Source: Streptomyces humidus (GTDB lineage: Bacteria > Actinomycetota > Actinomycetes > Streptomycetales > Streptomycetaceae). Taken from it: 64,000 bases of DNA. Both the position numbers and the translations under genes were made by a program. Below, piece by piece: positions 1 to 8,165 of this stretch. The notes below the pieces were generated by a model. That model made no database searches and was not told the origin of the DNA. It saw only the letters and a program-made list of their open reading frames with translations. Positions within the stretch are counted from its first letter, which is position 1; each line of letters starts with the position of its first letter. The stretch spans positions 1-64,000 of the forward strand of contig NZ_BMTL01000023.1 in assembly GCF_014649655.1 (NCBI RefSeq), written 5' to 3'.

Positions 1-97
1 TCCCGGACCCCGGCCATCTCCTCAGGTGTCACACCATCCCAACGACACCCGCACACCAACAGACACGCCACCCACGAGTGAAGCTGACCAAGCTCTA

Positions 98-266
98 CTA
101 GTGCCGCGGCAGGCAATGTTCGCCCGAGAAGGAGCGGCGTCTGGTGCGTGCTGTCGGCGTGCCGGGCGGAAGCACTCGTACTGGATGTACTCGGGCTTTC
201 GCCCGGTGCGGCGAGAGTGCGTGCCAGGCGTCGTGACGGGGCGAACATTGCCTGCTGCGGCACTAG
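98..266 (+). ncRNA. Long imperfect hairpin (structured RNA or inverted-repeat element)
   Basis: Bases 98-125 pair with 239-266, and bases 136-173 pair with 195-232, leaving an internal loop (126-135/233-238) and an apical loop at 174-194. The outer stem is perfect except for one G-U. In the inner stem nine of eleven non-Watson-Crick positions are G-U wobbles and two are G-G. Read on the plus strand the wobbles are stable G-U pairs, but on the minus strand they would be A-C mismatches, so a plus-strand transcript is the likely functional molecule. No product is recognised. A decayed palindromic mobile element (MITE-like) or a very large terminator of a gene left of the window are alternatives. 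Confidence 0.5.
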
Positions 267-477
267 CTGCCTGCCTGCGCCGCGGGGCCCGTGGCGCAGG
301 CGGTCTGATCGCGGGCGGGCCGAGGGGGCGGCCCTCGCGGGAATGCCGGCCGTCTTTTCGCGGCCGGCGGCCGGCGGCCGCGTGTGCGGCGCCGGGCCCG
401 CCACCCGGTGAGGACGGCGGGCCCGGCGCCGCACCGAGGACGACGGGCGCGGCGCCGCGGGCGTCGACGGCGGACTC

Positions 478-630
478 CGGGTGGCGGGTGGCGGGTGGCG
501 GGTGCGCGCCGCCTGCCGCGCGCCGCCCGACCGCGCGAGATCTCGCCTCCGGTCCGGACCGGGCCCCGTCAGGCCCGCAGAGGCGTCGAGCCGTCAGGCG
601 TCAGACCCGTCAGGCGTCAGACCCGTCATG
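478..630. repeat. Short tandem repeats downstream of the anti-sigma ATPase
   Basis: Bases 478-506 hold almost four copies of the 7-mer GGGTGGC. Bases 591-622 hold two exact copies of a 16-mer (CCGTCAGGCGTCAGAC) followed by a partial third that runs into the stop codon of the gene ending at 626. The rest of 267-590 is extremely GC-rich and I see no gene in it. Confidence 0.6.
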
Positions 631-1063
631 CCGTCAGGTTCGCCCATATCGCGTTGCCGCCGGTGAGTCGCGACCGGTCGACGCCCCAGGTCTGGGCGAG
701 CTGCTCCACGAGGAGCAGTCCGCGGCCGCCCTCGTCGTCCGGGCCGGGCTCGCGGCGGGGCAGGACGCGGCACGAGCGGTCCTGGTCGTGCACCTCGAGC
801 CGCAGGCACCCCGCGCCGACCAGCCCGACCCCGCACAGGAACCGGGTGCCGAGCGCGTGTCGCACGGCGTTGGTGGCCAGCTCGGACACCAGCAGAACGG
901 CGTCCGCGCACAGCTCGCCGGGCAGCCGCCACGCCGTCAGCCGCGCGTCCATCGAACGGCGGGCCACCGAGACGCTGGAGCGCTGGGCGGGGAGTTCGAG
1001 CCAGTGCGTGCGATCAGGACTCCAGGTGTCCAACGGCCGGGGAGAAGTCGTGTGGGGGGACAC
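626..1063 (-). CDS. ATP-binding protein, RsbW/SpoIIAB-type anti-sigma regulatory factor
   Basis: A 145-residue GHKL (HATPase_c) domain of the stand-alone kind very common in Streptomyces, where such proteins act as anti-sigma or switch kinases on STAS-domain antagonists or sigma factors. The N-box is seen as ELATNAVRHA (about residues 61-70), the G1 region as EVHDQD (90-95), and the glycine-rich lid as GGRGLLLVEQL (112-122). The GTG start at 1063 is chosen because GGAAGG lies about nine bases upstream and the length then fits the family; the open frame continues to 1243, but the extra residues are low-complexity. It is divergent from an HTH regulator and a DUF397 protein, the classic WhiJ-type arrangement. 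Its target cannot be told from sequence. Confidence 0.85.
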   Translation of the reverse strand: MSPHTTSPRPLDTWSPDRTHWLELPAQRSSVSVARRSMDARLTAWRLPGELCADAVLLVSELATNAVRHALGTRFLCGVGLVGAGCLRLEVHDQDRSCRVLPRREPGPDDEGGRGLLLVEQLAQTWGVDRSRLTGGNAIWANLTA

Positions 1064-1262
1064 GGTGGACGCCTTCCGTGGGGGGCAGGAGCAGCGGCCG
1101 GAGGCCGGGGAAGGTGAGCAAGGGGCCGCGGAAGACGGGGGTGTTGTGCAGGGCCCCTGCGCCGCGATCGCTCCGGCAGCCCAACTCCGTTGTGGGTGAA
1201 GGAGCTTGACGGGGGAACGTTGATGTTCGACGGCGCGGTTCACGTGAGTAACTATGCTCGCA

Positions 1263-1353
1263 CCTGAGTTCAGGCTGCAACCGACTGCCTGATAATTTCA
1301 GCAAGCCGGTATCCGTCCGGTCGCGCCATCAGGGCGCTGTCGGACTTATCAGG
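1263..1353. promoter_or_regulatory. Candidate operators between divergent ATPase and HTH genes
   Basis: Two inverted repeats lie in the divergent intergenic region. One is CCTGA-GT-TCAGG at 1263-1274. The other is a pair of distant half-sites, CCTGATAA (1288-1295) and TTATCAGG (1346-1353). All share the core CCTGA/TCAGG, so they may be sites of the neighbouring HTH protein. No convincing -35/-10 pair was identified. Confidence 0.35.
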
Positions 1354-1378
1354 GTGACGGTCCCTCAGGAGGCACGGC

Positions 1379-2254
1379 GTGAGCGAAGGCCGTTCGGGCA
1401 CGGGCAGCAGCAGTGCGCCCACCGTGTTGCGCATGATCCTCGGCCGGCGGCTGCAGGAGCGGCGCCAGAACGCGGGTGCGTCACTGGAGGACGCGGCCAG
1501 AGCGCTGCGCGTCAAGCCGCTGACCATCCGCCGTCTGGAGAAGGCGGAGGTCGGCCTCAAGCCGCTCTACGTGGAGATCCTGCTCGACACCTACGGGGCC
1601 GACCGGCAGGAGATCGAGGAGTTCGTCGCCCTCGCCGAGCGGGCCAACGAGCCCGGCTGGTGGCACCCGTACCGCGATGTGCTGCCGAGCTGGTTCAGCG
1701 GTTACGTCAGCCTGGAAACCGGGGCGTGCACCCTGCGCACCTATGAGCCGCACTACGTCACGGGGCTGCTGCAGACCCCCCGGTACGCGCGCGCGGTCCT
1801 CGGCGGCGGCTTCCCGAGCGACCGGGACGAGGATCTGCAGCGGCGCGTGGACCTGCGGCTGCGCCGTCAGAGCCTGCTGGAGAGAGCCGGCGCCCCCACG
1901 CTGTGGACGGTGCTGGAGGAGGCCGTGCTGCACCGGATGGTGGGCGGCCCCGAGGTGATGCGGGAGCAGATCGACCGGCTGCTGGAGGTGTCGGAGCTGG
2001 AGCATGTGAGCGTCGACATCGTGCCGTTCACGGCCGGTGCGCACGTCGGGGCGTGCGCACCGTTCACCTACTTCCGTTTCGAGGAGCCGGAGCTGCCCGA
2101 CATCGTCTACACCGAGATCCTCTCGGGCGCCGTGTACCTGGACCAGCGCTCGGACGTCGTGGCGCATCTGGAGGCCCACAACCGCATGTCCCTGCTGACC
2201 TCGGACACGGACAGCAGGGCACTCCTGAACCGCATGCGCAAGGAGTACTCATGA
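1379..2254 (+). CDS. WhiJ-type XRE helix-turn-helix regulator with DUF5753
   Basis: A 291-residue protein with an N-terminal XRE-type helix-turn-helix (about residues 16-72; GRRLQERRQNAGASLEDAAR) followed by a DUF5753 effector-like domain (about 90-280, with the typical TYEPHYVTGLLQT segment). The GTG start at 1379 is preceded by AGGAGG at 1367-1372. The family includes WhiJ, a developmental regulator in Streptomyces that works with a partner DUF397 protein; the gene just downstream is such a partner and overlaps it by four bases (ATGA). A divergent anti-sigma-type ATPase completes the usual triad. The genes controlled are unknown. Confidence 0.88.
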   Translation: MSEGRSGTGSSSAPTVLRMILGRRLQERRQNAGASLEDAARALRVKPLTIRRLEKAEVGLKPLYVEILLDTYGADRQEIEEFVALAERANEPGWWHPYRDVLPSWFSGYVSLETGACTLRTYEPHYVTGLLQTPRYARAVLGGGFPSDRDEDLQRRVDLRLRRQSLLERAGAPTLWTVLEEAVLHRMVGGPEVMREQIDRLLEVSELEHVSVDIVPFTAGAHVGACAPFTYFRFEEPELPDIVYTEILSGAVYLDQRSDVVAHLEAHNRMSLLTSDTDSRALLNRMRKEYS

Positions 2255-2520
2255 CCGGCATCGACGGCGGTGACCGCCACGCCCACGACGTCTACAACGG
2301 GATGCCCGCCTCCGACCTGGGCGACCACGGCTGGGAGTCCCCGTGGAGCGGGCCGAACGGGGGCCAGTGCGTGCAGACCAAGCAGCTCGCCGACGGCCGC
2401 GTGGCCCTGCGGCAGTCGACCGACCCGGCCGGGCCCGCGCTGATCTACACCCCCGAGGAGATCGCCGCGTTCGTCACGGGTGTCAAACGGGGGCTCGCCG
2501 ACCATCTGGCGGCCGGCTGA
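2251..2520 (+). CDS. DUF397 domain protein
   Basis: An 89-residue small acidic protein of the DUF397 family, with the signature W.S..NGGQCVQ..QLADGRVALRQS and the C-terminal segment in which ALIYTPEEIAAFVTGVK is typical. The ATG at 2251 overlaps the stop of the HTH gene (ATGA), with AAGGAGT upstream, so the two are translationally coupled. Family members are thought to bind and modulate the adjacent XRE regulator (WhiJ-type pairs, toxin-antitoxin-like behaviour has been proposed). Strong family recognition, function by association only. Confidence 0.85.
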   Translation: MTGIDGGDRHAHDVYNGMPASDLGDHGWESPWSGPNGGQCVQTKQLADGRVALRQSTDPAGPALIYTPEEIAAFVTGVKRGLADHLAAG

Positions 2521-2608
2521 ACCCGAGCACGACGGGCAGGACCCGGTGCCGTCCCTGACGTCCCCGGCCTGCCCGGCATCCCCCACGCACACCACCGAAA
2601 GGCACAGG

Positions 2609-3415
2609 ATGACCACCTCGAACCTCCCGCGGGACATCGACACCAGCAGGCCGCATTCCGCCCGGATGTACGACTACTACCTCGGCGGCAAGGACCACTT
2701 CGAGGTCGACGAGCAGGCCGCGGAGTCCGTCGCGGGCGTCTACCCGGGCATTTTCGTGTGCGCCCGCGAGAACCGCGCCTTCATGCACCGGGCCACCCGG
2801 GTCCTCGCCCGGGAACACGGCATACGGCAGTGGCTGGACATCGGCACCGGCATCCCGACCGAGCCGAACCTGCACCAGGTCGCCCAGTCCGTCGTCGCCG
2901 AGGCGCGGGTGGTCTACGCCGACAACGACCCGCTGGTCCTGAAGTACGCCGAGCGCCTGATGCGCAGCACGCCGCAGGGGCGCACGGCCTACGTCCACGG
3001 GGACGTCAACGACCCCGCCTCGCTGCTCGACGCGCCCGCGCTGGCCGAGGTGCTGGACCTGGAGCAGCCCGTCGCCCTGTCCCTCAACGCCCTGATGCAC
3101 TTCGTCACCGACGCGCAGGACCCGTACGGCATCGTGACGCGTCTGCTGGACGTGGTCCCCTCGGGCAGCGCGCTGGCCCTGAGTCACTGCACGCCCGACT
3201 TCGACCCGTCGACCTGGCAGCAGGTGACCGACATCTACACCGGCGCGGGCACGCCGGTGCAGTTCCGCTCACGGGACGACGTCATCCGCTTCTTCGACGG
3301 GCTGGAGCTGCTCGAGCCCGGCGTCACGGTCGGCCACCGCTGGCGTCCGGACGGTCCGGTCGAGGCGACGGACGCCGAGGTCAGCCTCTGGACCGGGGTG
3401 GGCATCAAGCCGTAG
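2609..3415 (+). CDS. DUF574-family SAM-dependent methyltransferase (first copy)
   Basis: 268 residues; the family (PF04672, 'SAV2177-like S-adenosyl methyltransferase') is abundant in Streptomyces and biochemically obscure. Family marks are the N-terminal HSARMYDYYLGGKDHF (about residues 16-31), the SAM-binding loop WLDIGTGIPT (about 76-85), and the acidic YADNDPLVL segment. The ATG at 2609 follows GAAAGGCAC. It lies 88 bases after the DUF397 gene, so it may be read with the WhiJ-type unit; DUF574 genes are often found beside such units. A paralogue lies at 5376-6185. Substrate unknown. Confidence 0.88.
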   Translation: MTTSNLPRDIDTSRPHSARMYDYYLGGKDHFEVDEQAAESVAGVYPGIFVCARENRAFMHRATRVLAREHGIRQWLDIGTGIPTEPNLHQVAQSVVAEARVVYADNDPLVLKYAERLMRSTPQGRTAYVHGDVNDPASLLDAPALAEVLDLEQPVALSLNALMHFVTDAQDPYGIVTRLLDVVPSGSALALSHCTPDFDPSTWQQVTDIYTGAGTPVQFRSRDDVIRFFDGLELLEPGVTVGHRWRPDGPVEATDAEVSLWTGVGIKP

Positions 3416-3462
3416 CCGTCACCCCCCGACGACTCCCCCACCGCACCCCGGAAGGCACTCGC

Positions 3463-4461
3463 ATGGAGATCACGGCCGCTCGCGTCGCCGACCTGTACGA
3501 CCTCGGCGAGGGACCGTGGACGATACAGCCGGTCGCCCGGGGTGCGCTGGGCCGGATCTGGAAGCTGTCCGGGCGGGGTTCCTCCTGGGCGGTCAAGGAG
3601 ATGCTCTTCGGATGCGACGTGAGGCAGGTGCTCGAGGAGTCCCGGCTGCGGACGGCCGCGGAGAAGCTGGGGGTCGCCTCGCCACGGCTGTTCCCGAACC
3701 GTCACGGCGCCTGCGTCTCGCAACTCGCCCCCGGGCCCGAGGGGTCCTCGGTCCCCGAGGGGTCCTCGGTCAAGGTGTACGAGTGGATCGACGGCGCTCG
3801 GCCGGACACGTCCGATCCGGAGATCCTGAGCTGGTGCGGCCGCACGCTGGCCGTCCTGCACACGGCCGGGGCGGTCACGGCCGGGACGCCCGGTCCCTGG
3901 TACGAGCAGTGCCCCGGGGAAGCCGACTGGGATCGGCTGTACGGGGAGGTGCGCCGGTGCGGGATGCCGTGGTCGGACGCGCTGGGCCGGTTCGTCGCGA
4001 CGTCGGCCAGGGAACTCGCGAGGCATGTCACCCCGTCCGGGGCCGGTGACGTCGTCATGTCGCATCTCGACGTGCAGCCGCAGAACGTGCTGCTCGGCGC
4101 CACCGGTCCGGTGCTCCTGGACTGGGACAACGCCGGGCCGATCTCGGCGGGACGGGAACTCGCCCGGGCCGTCTACGTGTGGTCCGGCGGCAACGACTTC
4201 GACGCCGGATCCGCCCTGCGGATGGTGCGGGCGTACCGGGACGCCGGAGGCGGTCCGGTCGTCCGGGGGCTGGAGTCGTTCTCGGCACTGTTCGCGACGG
4301 CCCTGAACTACGTCCGCGTCCAGGCCGAGTGTGCGATCGATCCGACCGCGACGGAGGCACAGCGCGAGTTCGCGAGCGGTCAGGTGGTGGCCTGTCTGGG
4401 CCGCCTGCCGGAGCTGAGCGCCGTCTCGCGCCTGGCGCAGGTCCTGGAGTCCGTGAAGTGA
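3463..4461 (+). CDS. APH-family phosphotransferase
   Basis: 332 residues of the aminoglycoside-phosphotransferase/choline-kinase fold. The catalytic loop is visible as HLDVQPQNVLL (H-x-D-x4-N, about residues 203-213) and the metal-binding motif as LLDWDNAG (about 219-226). The substrate of this branch (antibiotic, small alcohol or sugar) cannot be deduced, and resistance should not be assumed. A short internal repeat, GSSVPEGSSV near residue 105, comes from a duplicated 15-base unit. The ATG at 3463 follows GGAAGG. It follows the methyltransferase by 47 bases in the same direction. Confidence 0.75.
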   Translation: MEITAARVADLYDLGEGPWTIQPVARGALGRIWKLSGRGSSWAVKEMLFGCDVRQVLEESRLRTAAEKLGVASPRLFPNRHGACVSQLAPGPEGSSVPEGSSVKVYEWIDGARPDTSDPEILSWCGRTLAVLHTAGAVTAGTPGPWYEQCPGEADWDRLYGEVRRCGMPWSDALGRFVATSARELARHVTPSGAGDVVMSHLDVQPQNVLLGATGPVLLDWDNAGPISAGRELARAVYVWSGGNDFDAGSALRMVRAYRDAGGGPVVRGLESFSALFATALNYVRVQAECAIDPTATEAQREFASGQVVACLGRLPELSAVSRLAQVLESVK

Positions 4462-4515
4462 CGGCCGCGCCGCTCCTGGCGGCGGATGCGGTCGTCCGTG
4501 CTACCGGGGTGGGAG

Positions 4516-4529
4516 GCGGCCGAGGCCGC
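4516..4529. terminator. Small hairpin after the phosphotransferase
   Basis: A perfect six-base stem GCGGCC-GA-GGCCGC about 55 bases after the phosphotransferase stop, without a T-tract. Short, so weakly supported as a terminator. Confidence 0.25.
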
Positions 4530-4655
4530 TCTCACGGATGATGCGGACAGAGGCCTCCGAGCCGCCCCGGCGGCGAACCGGCTTCGCCCGCCCTACTCCG
4601 CAACTCCGTTTTCCGCCCCGCCCGAAGGCCGGGGCATCCACGAGGGAGAGATCCG

Positions 4656-5234
4656 ATGACGAAGACCGGACGCCCCGAAACCGCCTTCACAGCAACGCTG
4701 TTGGCCGCGCTGACCCTGCTCGCGGCGGGGTGCGGGACCCAGCGTGCGGGACAGGACGCCGGGGACGGCAGCCCGTCACGGGCCGCGGTGACGACGCCGG
4801 GCGCGCCGGCGGACTTCCCGTGCCCCGGCGAGAGCGCCGCGCCGACGCCCACCCCGAGTGCGGCCTCCTCGGGGCCCGCCACCGCGCCCCCCGACCACTA
4901 CGCCGAGAACCACGGGTTCATGGTCCCCCTCCCCCTGCACGGCCGGAGCCGCTGCGACGGGCTGGCGGCCGTCCGGCGGATCGAGCGGGTGCTGGAACCG
5001 CTGCGCGAGCGGGGCGACTTCAGTCCGCAGAGCACTCGCGCCGCGCTGACCGGTCTGGGGTACGCCGCCGGGGACGTGCGGGCGTCCCAGAACGGCCCCA
5101 CCGGGGTGAGCTTCCTCGTCGTCGCCCGCCCTCTGTGCCTGGAGGGCGGCATCGACCGCGAGAAGACCCGGGCGGACGCCTTCGGCGGCTACCCCGACGG
5201 CACCGACTGCGAGCCCCCGTCCGGCGGCCACTGA
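4656..5234 (+). CDS. Secreted lipoprotein of unknown function
   Basis: 192 residues. The N-terminus has a short basic region, a hydrophobic core and a lipobox LLAAGC with the lipidated cysteine at residue 26, so the product should be anchored on the outer face of the membrane. A Pro/Ala/Ser/Thr-rich linker (about 45-75) precedes a small globular domain with three cysteines (CDGLAAV..., LCLEGG, DCEPPS) that could form a disulfide in the extracytoplasmic space. The ATG at 4656 follows GGGAGAG. No named domain is recognised. It sits between two DUF574 methyltransferases. Confidence 0.75.
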   Translation: MTKTGRPETAFTATLLAALTLLAAGCGTQRAGQDAGDGSPSRAAVTTPGAPADFPCPGESAAPTPTPSAASSGPATAPPDHYAENHGFMVPLPLHGRSRCDGLAAVRRIERVLEPLRERGDFSPQSTRAALTGLGYAAGDVRASQNGPTGVSFLVVARPLCLEGGIDREKTRADAFGGYPDGTDCEPPSGGH

Positions 5235-5375
5235 TCGCGGCCGTCCACGCGAGGCAGACCGGACATGACGGGACGTCGCGTGGACGGATGGGTGAACTGA
5301 TGTACGCAAGCGGGCCGTTGGAACGTAAGTTGTGGCCAGAACTGCTCACGCCTCGGTGAAAGACGGACGACGACC

Positions 5376-6185
5376 ATGACCGACCCTGAGACCACGTCAG
5401 CGGCCCACCAGCCCATCGACACGTCGGTGCCCCACTCGGCGCGCATCTGGAACTACTGGCTGGGAGGCAAGGACAACTACCCCGTCGACGAGCAGGCCGG
5501 CGACGCCTACACGGCCGTCTTCCCCGGCATCGTCACCATCGCCCGCAGCAGTCGCGCCTTCCTGCGGCGGACCATCACGTATCTGGTGTCGGAGGCGGGC
5601 GTCCGGCAGTTCCTCGACGTCGGCACGGGCCTGCCGACCGCCGACAACACCCACGAGGTCGCCCAGCGGCTCGCCCCCGAGTCGCGGATCGTCTACGTCG
5701 ACAACGACCCCCTGGTCCTCACCCACGCCCGCGCCCTGCTCAGCTCGACCCCCGAGGGCGCGACCGCCTACGTCGACGCCGACGTCTTGGACCCGAAGCG
5801 CATCCTGGCGGCCGCCGCCGAGACGCTGGACTTCGGCCGGCCCACCGCGCTCATCCTCAGCAACATCCTCGGCCATGTCTCCGATCACGCGCGGGCCCGT
5901 GGCATCGTCACCGACCTGATGGCCGCGCTGCCGTCCGGCAGCTACCTGGCCGTCAACGACGGCTCGCGGGGCGTCGACCCGGTCTTCGAGCAGGCCCAGG
6001 ACGACTACAACGAGAGCGGCGCCGTCCCGTACAACCTGCGCTCGGTCGACGAGATCACGGCGTACTTCGACGGCCTGGAGCTGCTGGACCCTGGCGTCGT
6101 CTCGGTGCCTCTGTGGCGGCCCGAGGCCGGTTCCACGGCGCTGGACCCCATCGGCGAACACGGCGGCCTCGGCCGCAAGCCGTGA
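5376..6185 (+). CDS. DUF574-family SAM-dependent methyltransferase (second copy)
   Basis: 269 residues, clearly paralogous to the gene at 2609. Shared blocks are HSARIWNYWLGGKDNYPVDEQ near the N-terminus, FLDVGTGLPT (SAM loop), and YVDNDPLVLTHARALL. The ATG at 5376 is about 140 bases after the lipoprotein gene and so may have its own promoter. As with the first copy, family membership is secure while substrate and role are unknown. Confidence 0.88.
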   Translation: MTDPETTSAAHQPIDTSVPHSARIWNYWLGGKDNYPVDEQAGDAYTAVFPGIVTIARSSRAFLRRTITYLVSEAGVRQFLDVGTGLPTADNTHEVAQRLAPESRIVYVDNDPLVLTHARALLSSTPEGATAYVDADVLDPKRILAAAAETLDFGRPTALILSNILGHVSDHARARGIVTDLMAALPSGSYLAVNDGSRGVDPVFEQAQDDYNESGAVPYNLRSVDEITAYFDGLELLDPGVVSVPLWRPEAGSTALDPIGEHGGLGRKP

Positions 6186-6228
6186 CCGCGGGCCGCCCGG
6201 ACGGGCCCTGACCCGCCCACCCCTGACC

Positions 6229-6274
6229 CGCCCGCCGCCGTGCCGCCCCGCGAGGACCGGCACGACGGCGGGCG
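6229..6274. terminator. Convergent transcription terminator hairpin
   Basis: Bases 6229-6245 pair with 6258-6274 (17 bp with one mismatch, 12-base loop), in the gap between the plus-strand methyltransferase and the minus-strand WGR gene. A 12-bp perfect palindrome GTCAGGCCTGAC at 6317-6328 lies directly after the WGR stop codon. Position and strength fit a bidirectional terminator. Confidence 0.7.
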
Positions 6275-6329
6275 GTGCGGGGAGCGGTGCGGCCGGCGGG
6301 CTCGATCGCGAGGCCGGTCAGGCCTGACA

Positions 6330-7784
6330 TCACAGCAGTCGCCGGATGTCGCCGCGGACCCGGTAGAAGCCGCCGGCGGCCGGGTGCAGGGCGTCGACGA
6401 CGTAGCGCGCGCCGGGTTCCCGTATCTCACGCGGAAACTGGACGTTCCAGGTCGCGTCGTAGCCGTCGGACACCACGTGCACCCGCACACGTCCGGCCCG
6501 CTGGACGCACTCGACGACGATCGAGCCCACCGGAGCCTGCGCCACGGTGGCCACCGCGCTCACCGCCGTGGCGGGCGCGTAGGTCGGCAGAGCGGCGGCG
6601 AGCTTGACGTCCCGCGCCACCGGCACCGTGCCCTGCTGGGCGGCGTCGACGGCCGCCTCGCTCGCGTCCACGCACACCAGCGAGCCGTCCGTGGTCACCA
6701 GGTACAGCCGTTCGTCGCGGTACTGCATCGACAGCGCGGATCCGCCGCCGGTGCCGAGCTTCCACAGCCGGGTGCCGTCCCGGTCGAAGCAGTAGACGGA
6801 CGACGACGCGTCGCCCGCGAACACGAACCGTCCGCTCGGCGAGGTGGCGCACGAGTACACCGCGCTGTCGCAGCCGTACGTGGCCTCGACCGCCCCGGTG
6901 GCCTTCGACAGCCGCTGGACCACCCGGTGCGCGGTCCCCGCGTACACGGCGTCCTCCTCCTGCCAGCCGAACAGGACGCCGCCCCGGGTGGGCGTGTGCC
7001 AGAGTTCGCCGCCGCCGTCGGGCGCGTAGGCGGTGACCCCCCGGTGGTGTCCGTGGTAGACGGCCCGGTCGTCGGCGCGCACCATCCAGGCGTGCTCGCC
7101 CTGGCTGCGGCGCGCCCACTGGTGCTCGTCCTCGTGGTCGATGACGGTGAGCCGGCCGCCCCGGTCCGAGACGTTGAGGATGCCCTCGTGGATGTCCAGC
7201 CAGAAGATGTCCACGTCGGCCGTGATGTCGTACGCGGCGTAGGGCAGCTTCGAGGACAGGTCGTAGACCTTGCCGTCGTCGCAGCCGGCGTAGATCCAGA
7301 AGTCGTCGGCGACCAGGCACTTCACGCCGTCCGGCAGACTGAAGCGGGCGAGGACGCCGCCGTCGTGGTCCAGCGTGTAGACGTCGCCGGCCTGGTTGCC
7401 GACCCAGCAGCGGTCGTCGTCGACGTGGATGCCGAACGCCGAGGAGCCGGTGCGGAACCGCCACAGCACCGGCGCGACGGCGCGCGCGGTGGACGGCGCC
7501 GAGGTCACCTGACGGCGGGTCACCGCACGTGGGGCGCGCTGTCCCGCGACGGCCGGGGCGTATCCCTTGCGGACCTTCTCCCCCACCTTCTTCGCGGCGG
7601 CGGCCCGTGCCTTGTCGGCGGTGGGGAAGGTGGTCGTCTGCACCTGGCCTGAGGCGCCGATCCGCCCGTAGCGGACCGTCACCACCGTGCCGGCGACCGC
7701 CACTTCGTAGAACTTGTGCGCGCCGCCGTCGTCCTGCGACAGTTCCAGATACGTCGTCGACACGTTGCTGAGCCCCGTAGACAT
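6330..7784 (-). CDS. WGR domain protein with PQQ-like beta-propeller
   Basis: 484 residues. An N-terminal WGR domain (about residues 5-80; YGRIGASGQVQ carries the G-R core) is the module that in PARPs and MolR-type proteins contacts nucleic acid. A basic linker (about 80-100) leads into a repeated beta-propeller of the quinoprotein/WD type (about 105-410), with blades such as GDVYTLDHDGGVLARF and SSVYCFDRDGTRLWKL. No catalytic domain of PARP or kinase type is present. The ATG at 7784 has GGAGGGG upstream; the longer open frame to 8081 is not needed. Likely cytoplasmic scaffold or sensor, role unknown. Confidence 0.8.
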   Translation of the reverse strand: MSTGLSNVSTTYLELSQDDGGAHKFYEVAVAGTVVTVRYGRIGASGQVQTTTFPTADKARAAAAKKVGEKVRKGYAPAVAGQRAPRAVTRRQVTSAPSTARAVAPVLWRFRTGSSAFGIHVDDDRCWVGNQAGDVYTLDHDGGVLARFSLPDGVKCLVADDFWIYAGCDDGKVYDLSSKLPYAAYDITADVDIFWLDIHEGILNVSDRGGRLTVIDHEDEHQWARRSQGEHAWMVRADDRAVYHGHHRGVTAYAPDGGGELWHTPTRGGVLFGWQEEDAVYAGTAHRVVQRLSKATGAVEATYGCDSAVYSCATSPSGRFVFAGDASSSVYCFDRDGTRLWKLGTGGGSALSMQYRDERLYLVTTDGSLVCVDASEAAVDAAQQGTVPVARDVKLAAALPTYAPATAVSAVATVAQAPVGSIVVECVQRAGRVRVHVVSDGYDATWNVQFPREIREPGARYVVDALHPAAGGFYRVRGDIRRLL

Positions 7785-8165
7785 GACACACCCCTCCCCA
7801 GGGTGGACCCGCGGCCGTTCCGGCGGATCCCACTGATCGAACCGTAGGCGCAGGCACTGACAATCGCGTCGGCCCGGGGTCCCGGCGCGCGTCAGGCGGC
7901 GTGCGTAGGTCCGGCCGGGCCTGCGGACGGGCAGCGTGGGCAGAAGGACGGCGGACGGCTCGCTCGGCCGCGGGGGCGGCGCTCCGCGTGACTGCGCGGA
8001 TGCGGCGAGGAGCAGCGGTGGGAGCACGAGGAGACCGCCGCGCTCCGGCCGCCGCCTGTGCGTCCCGCCCACCCCGAGCATGGCCCCCGGCTGTCGCGCG
8101 CGTGTGACGCCGGTCCGTCCCGCCGGCGGGACGGCCTCTCAGGCCCCTCAGGCCCCTCAGGCCCC
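7785..8165. other. Intergenic region with 9-bp tandem repeat
   Basis: No gene is seen in these 380 bases. Bases 8134-8171 hold about four copies of a 9-mer (AGGCCCCTC), the last reaching into the stop codon of the MASE1 gene, so the array lies at the 3' end of that transcript. The rest is probably promoter and leader for the WGR gene. Confidence 0.5.

Noticed and set aside
26..1199. Plus-strand frames over the first 1.2 kb
   Set aside because: They run through the hairpin and the antisense of the ATPase gene, without ribosome sites or family motifs.
3463..4461. Antibiotic-resistance call for the APH-fold protein
   Set aside because: The fold is shared by many kinases of metabolites; nothing in the sequence or neighbourhood points to an aminoglycoside.
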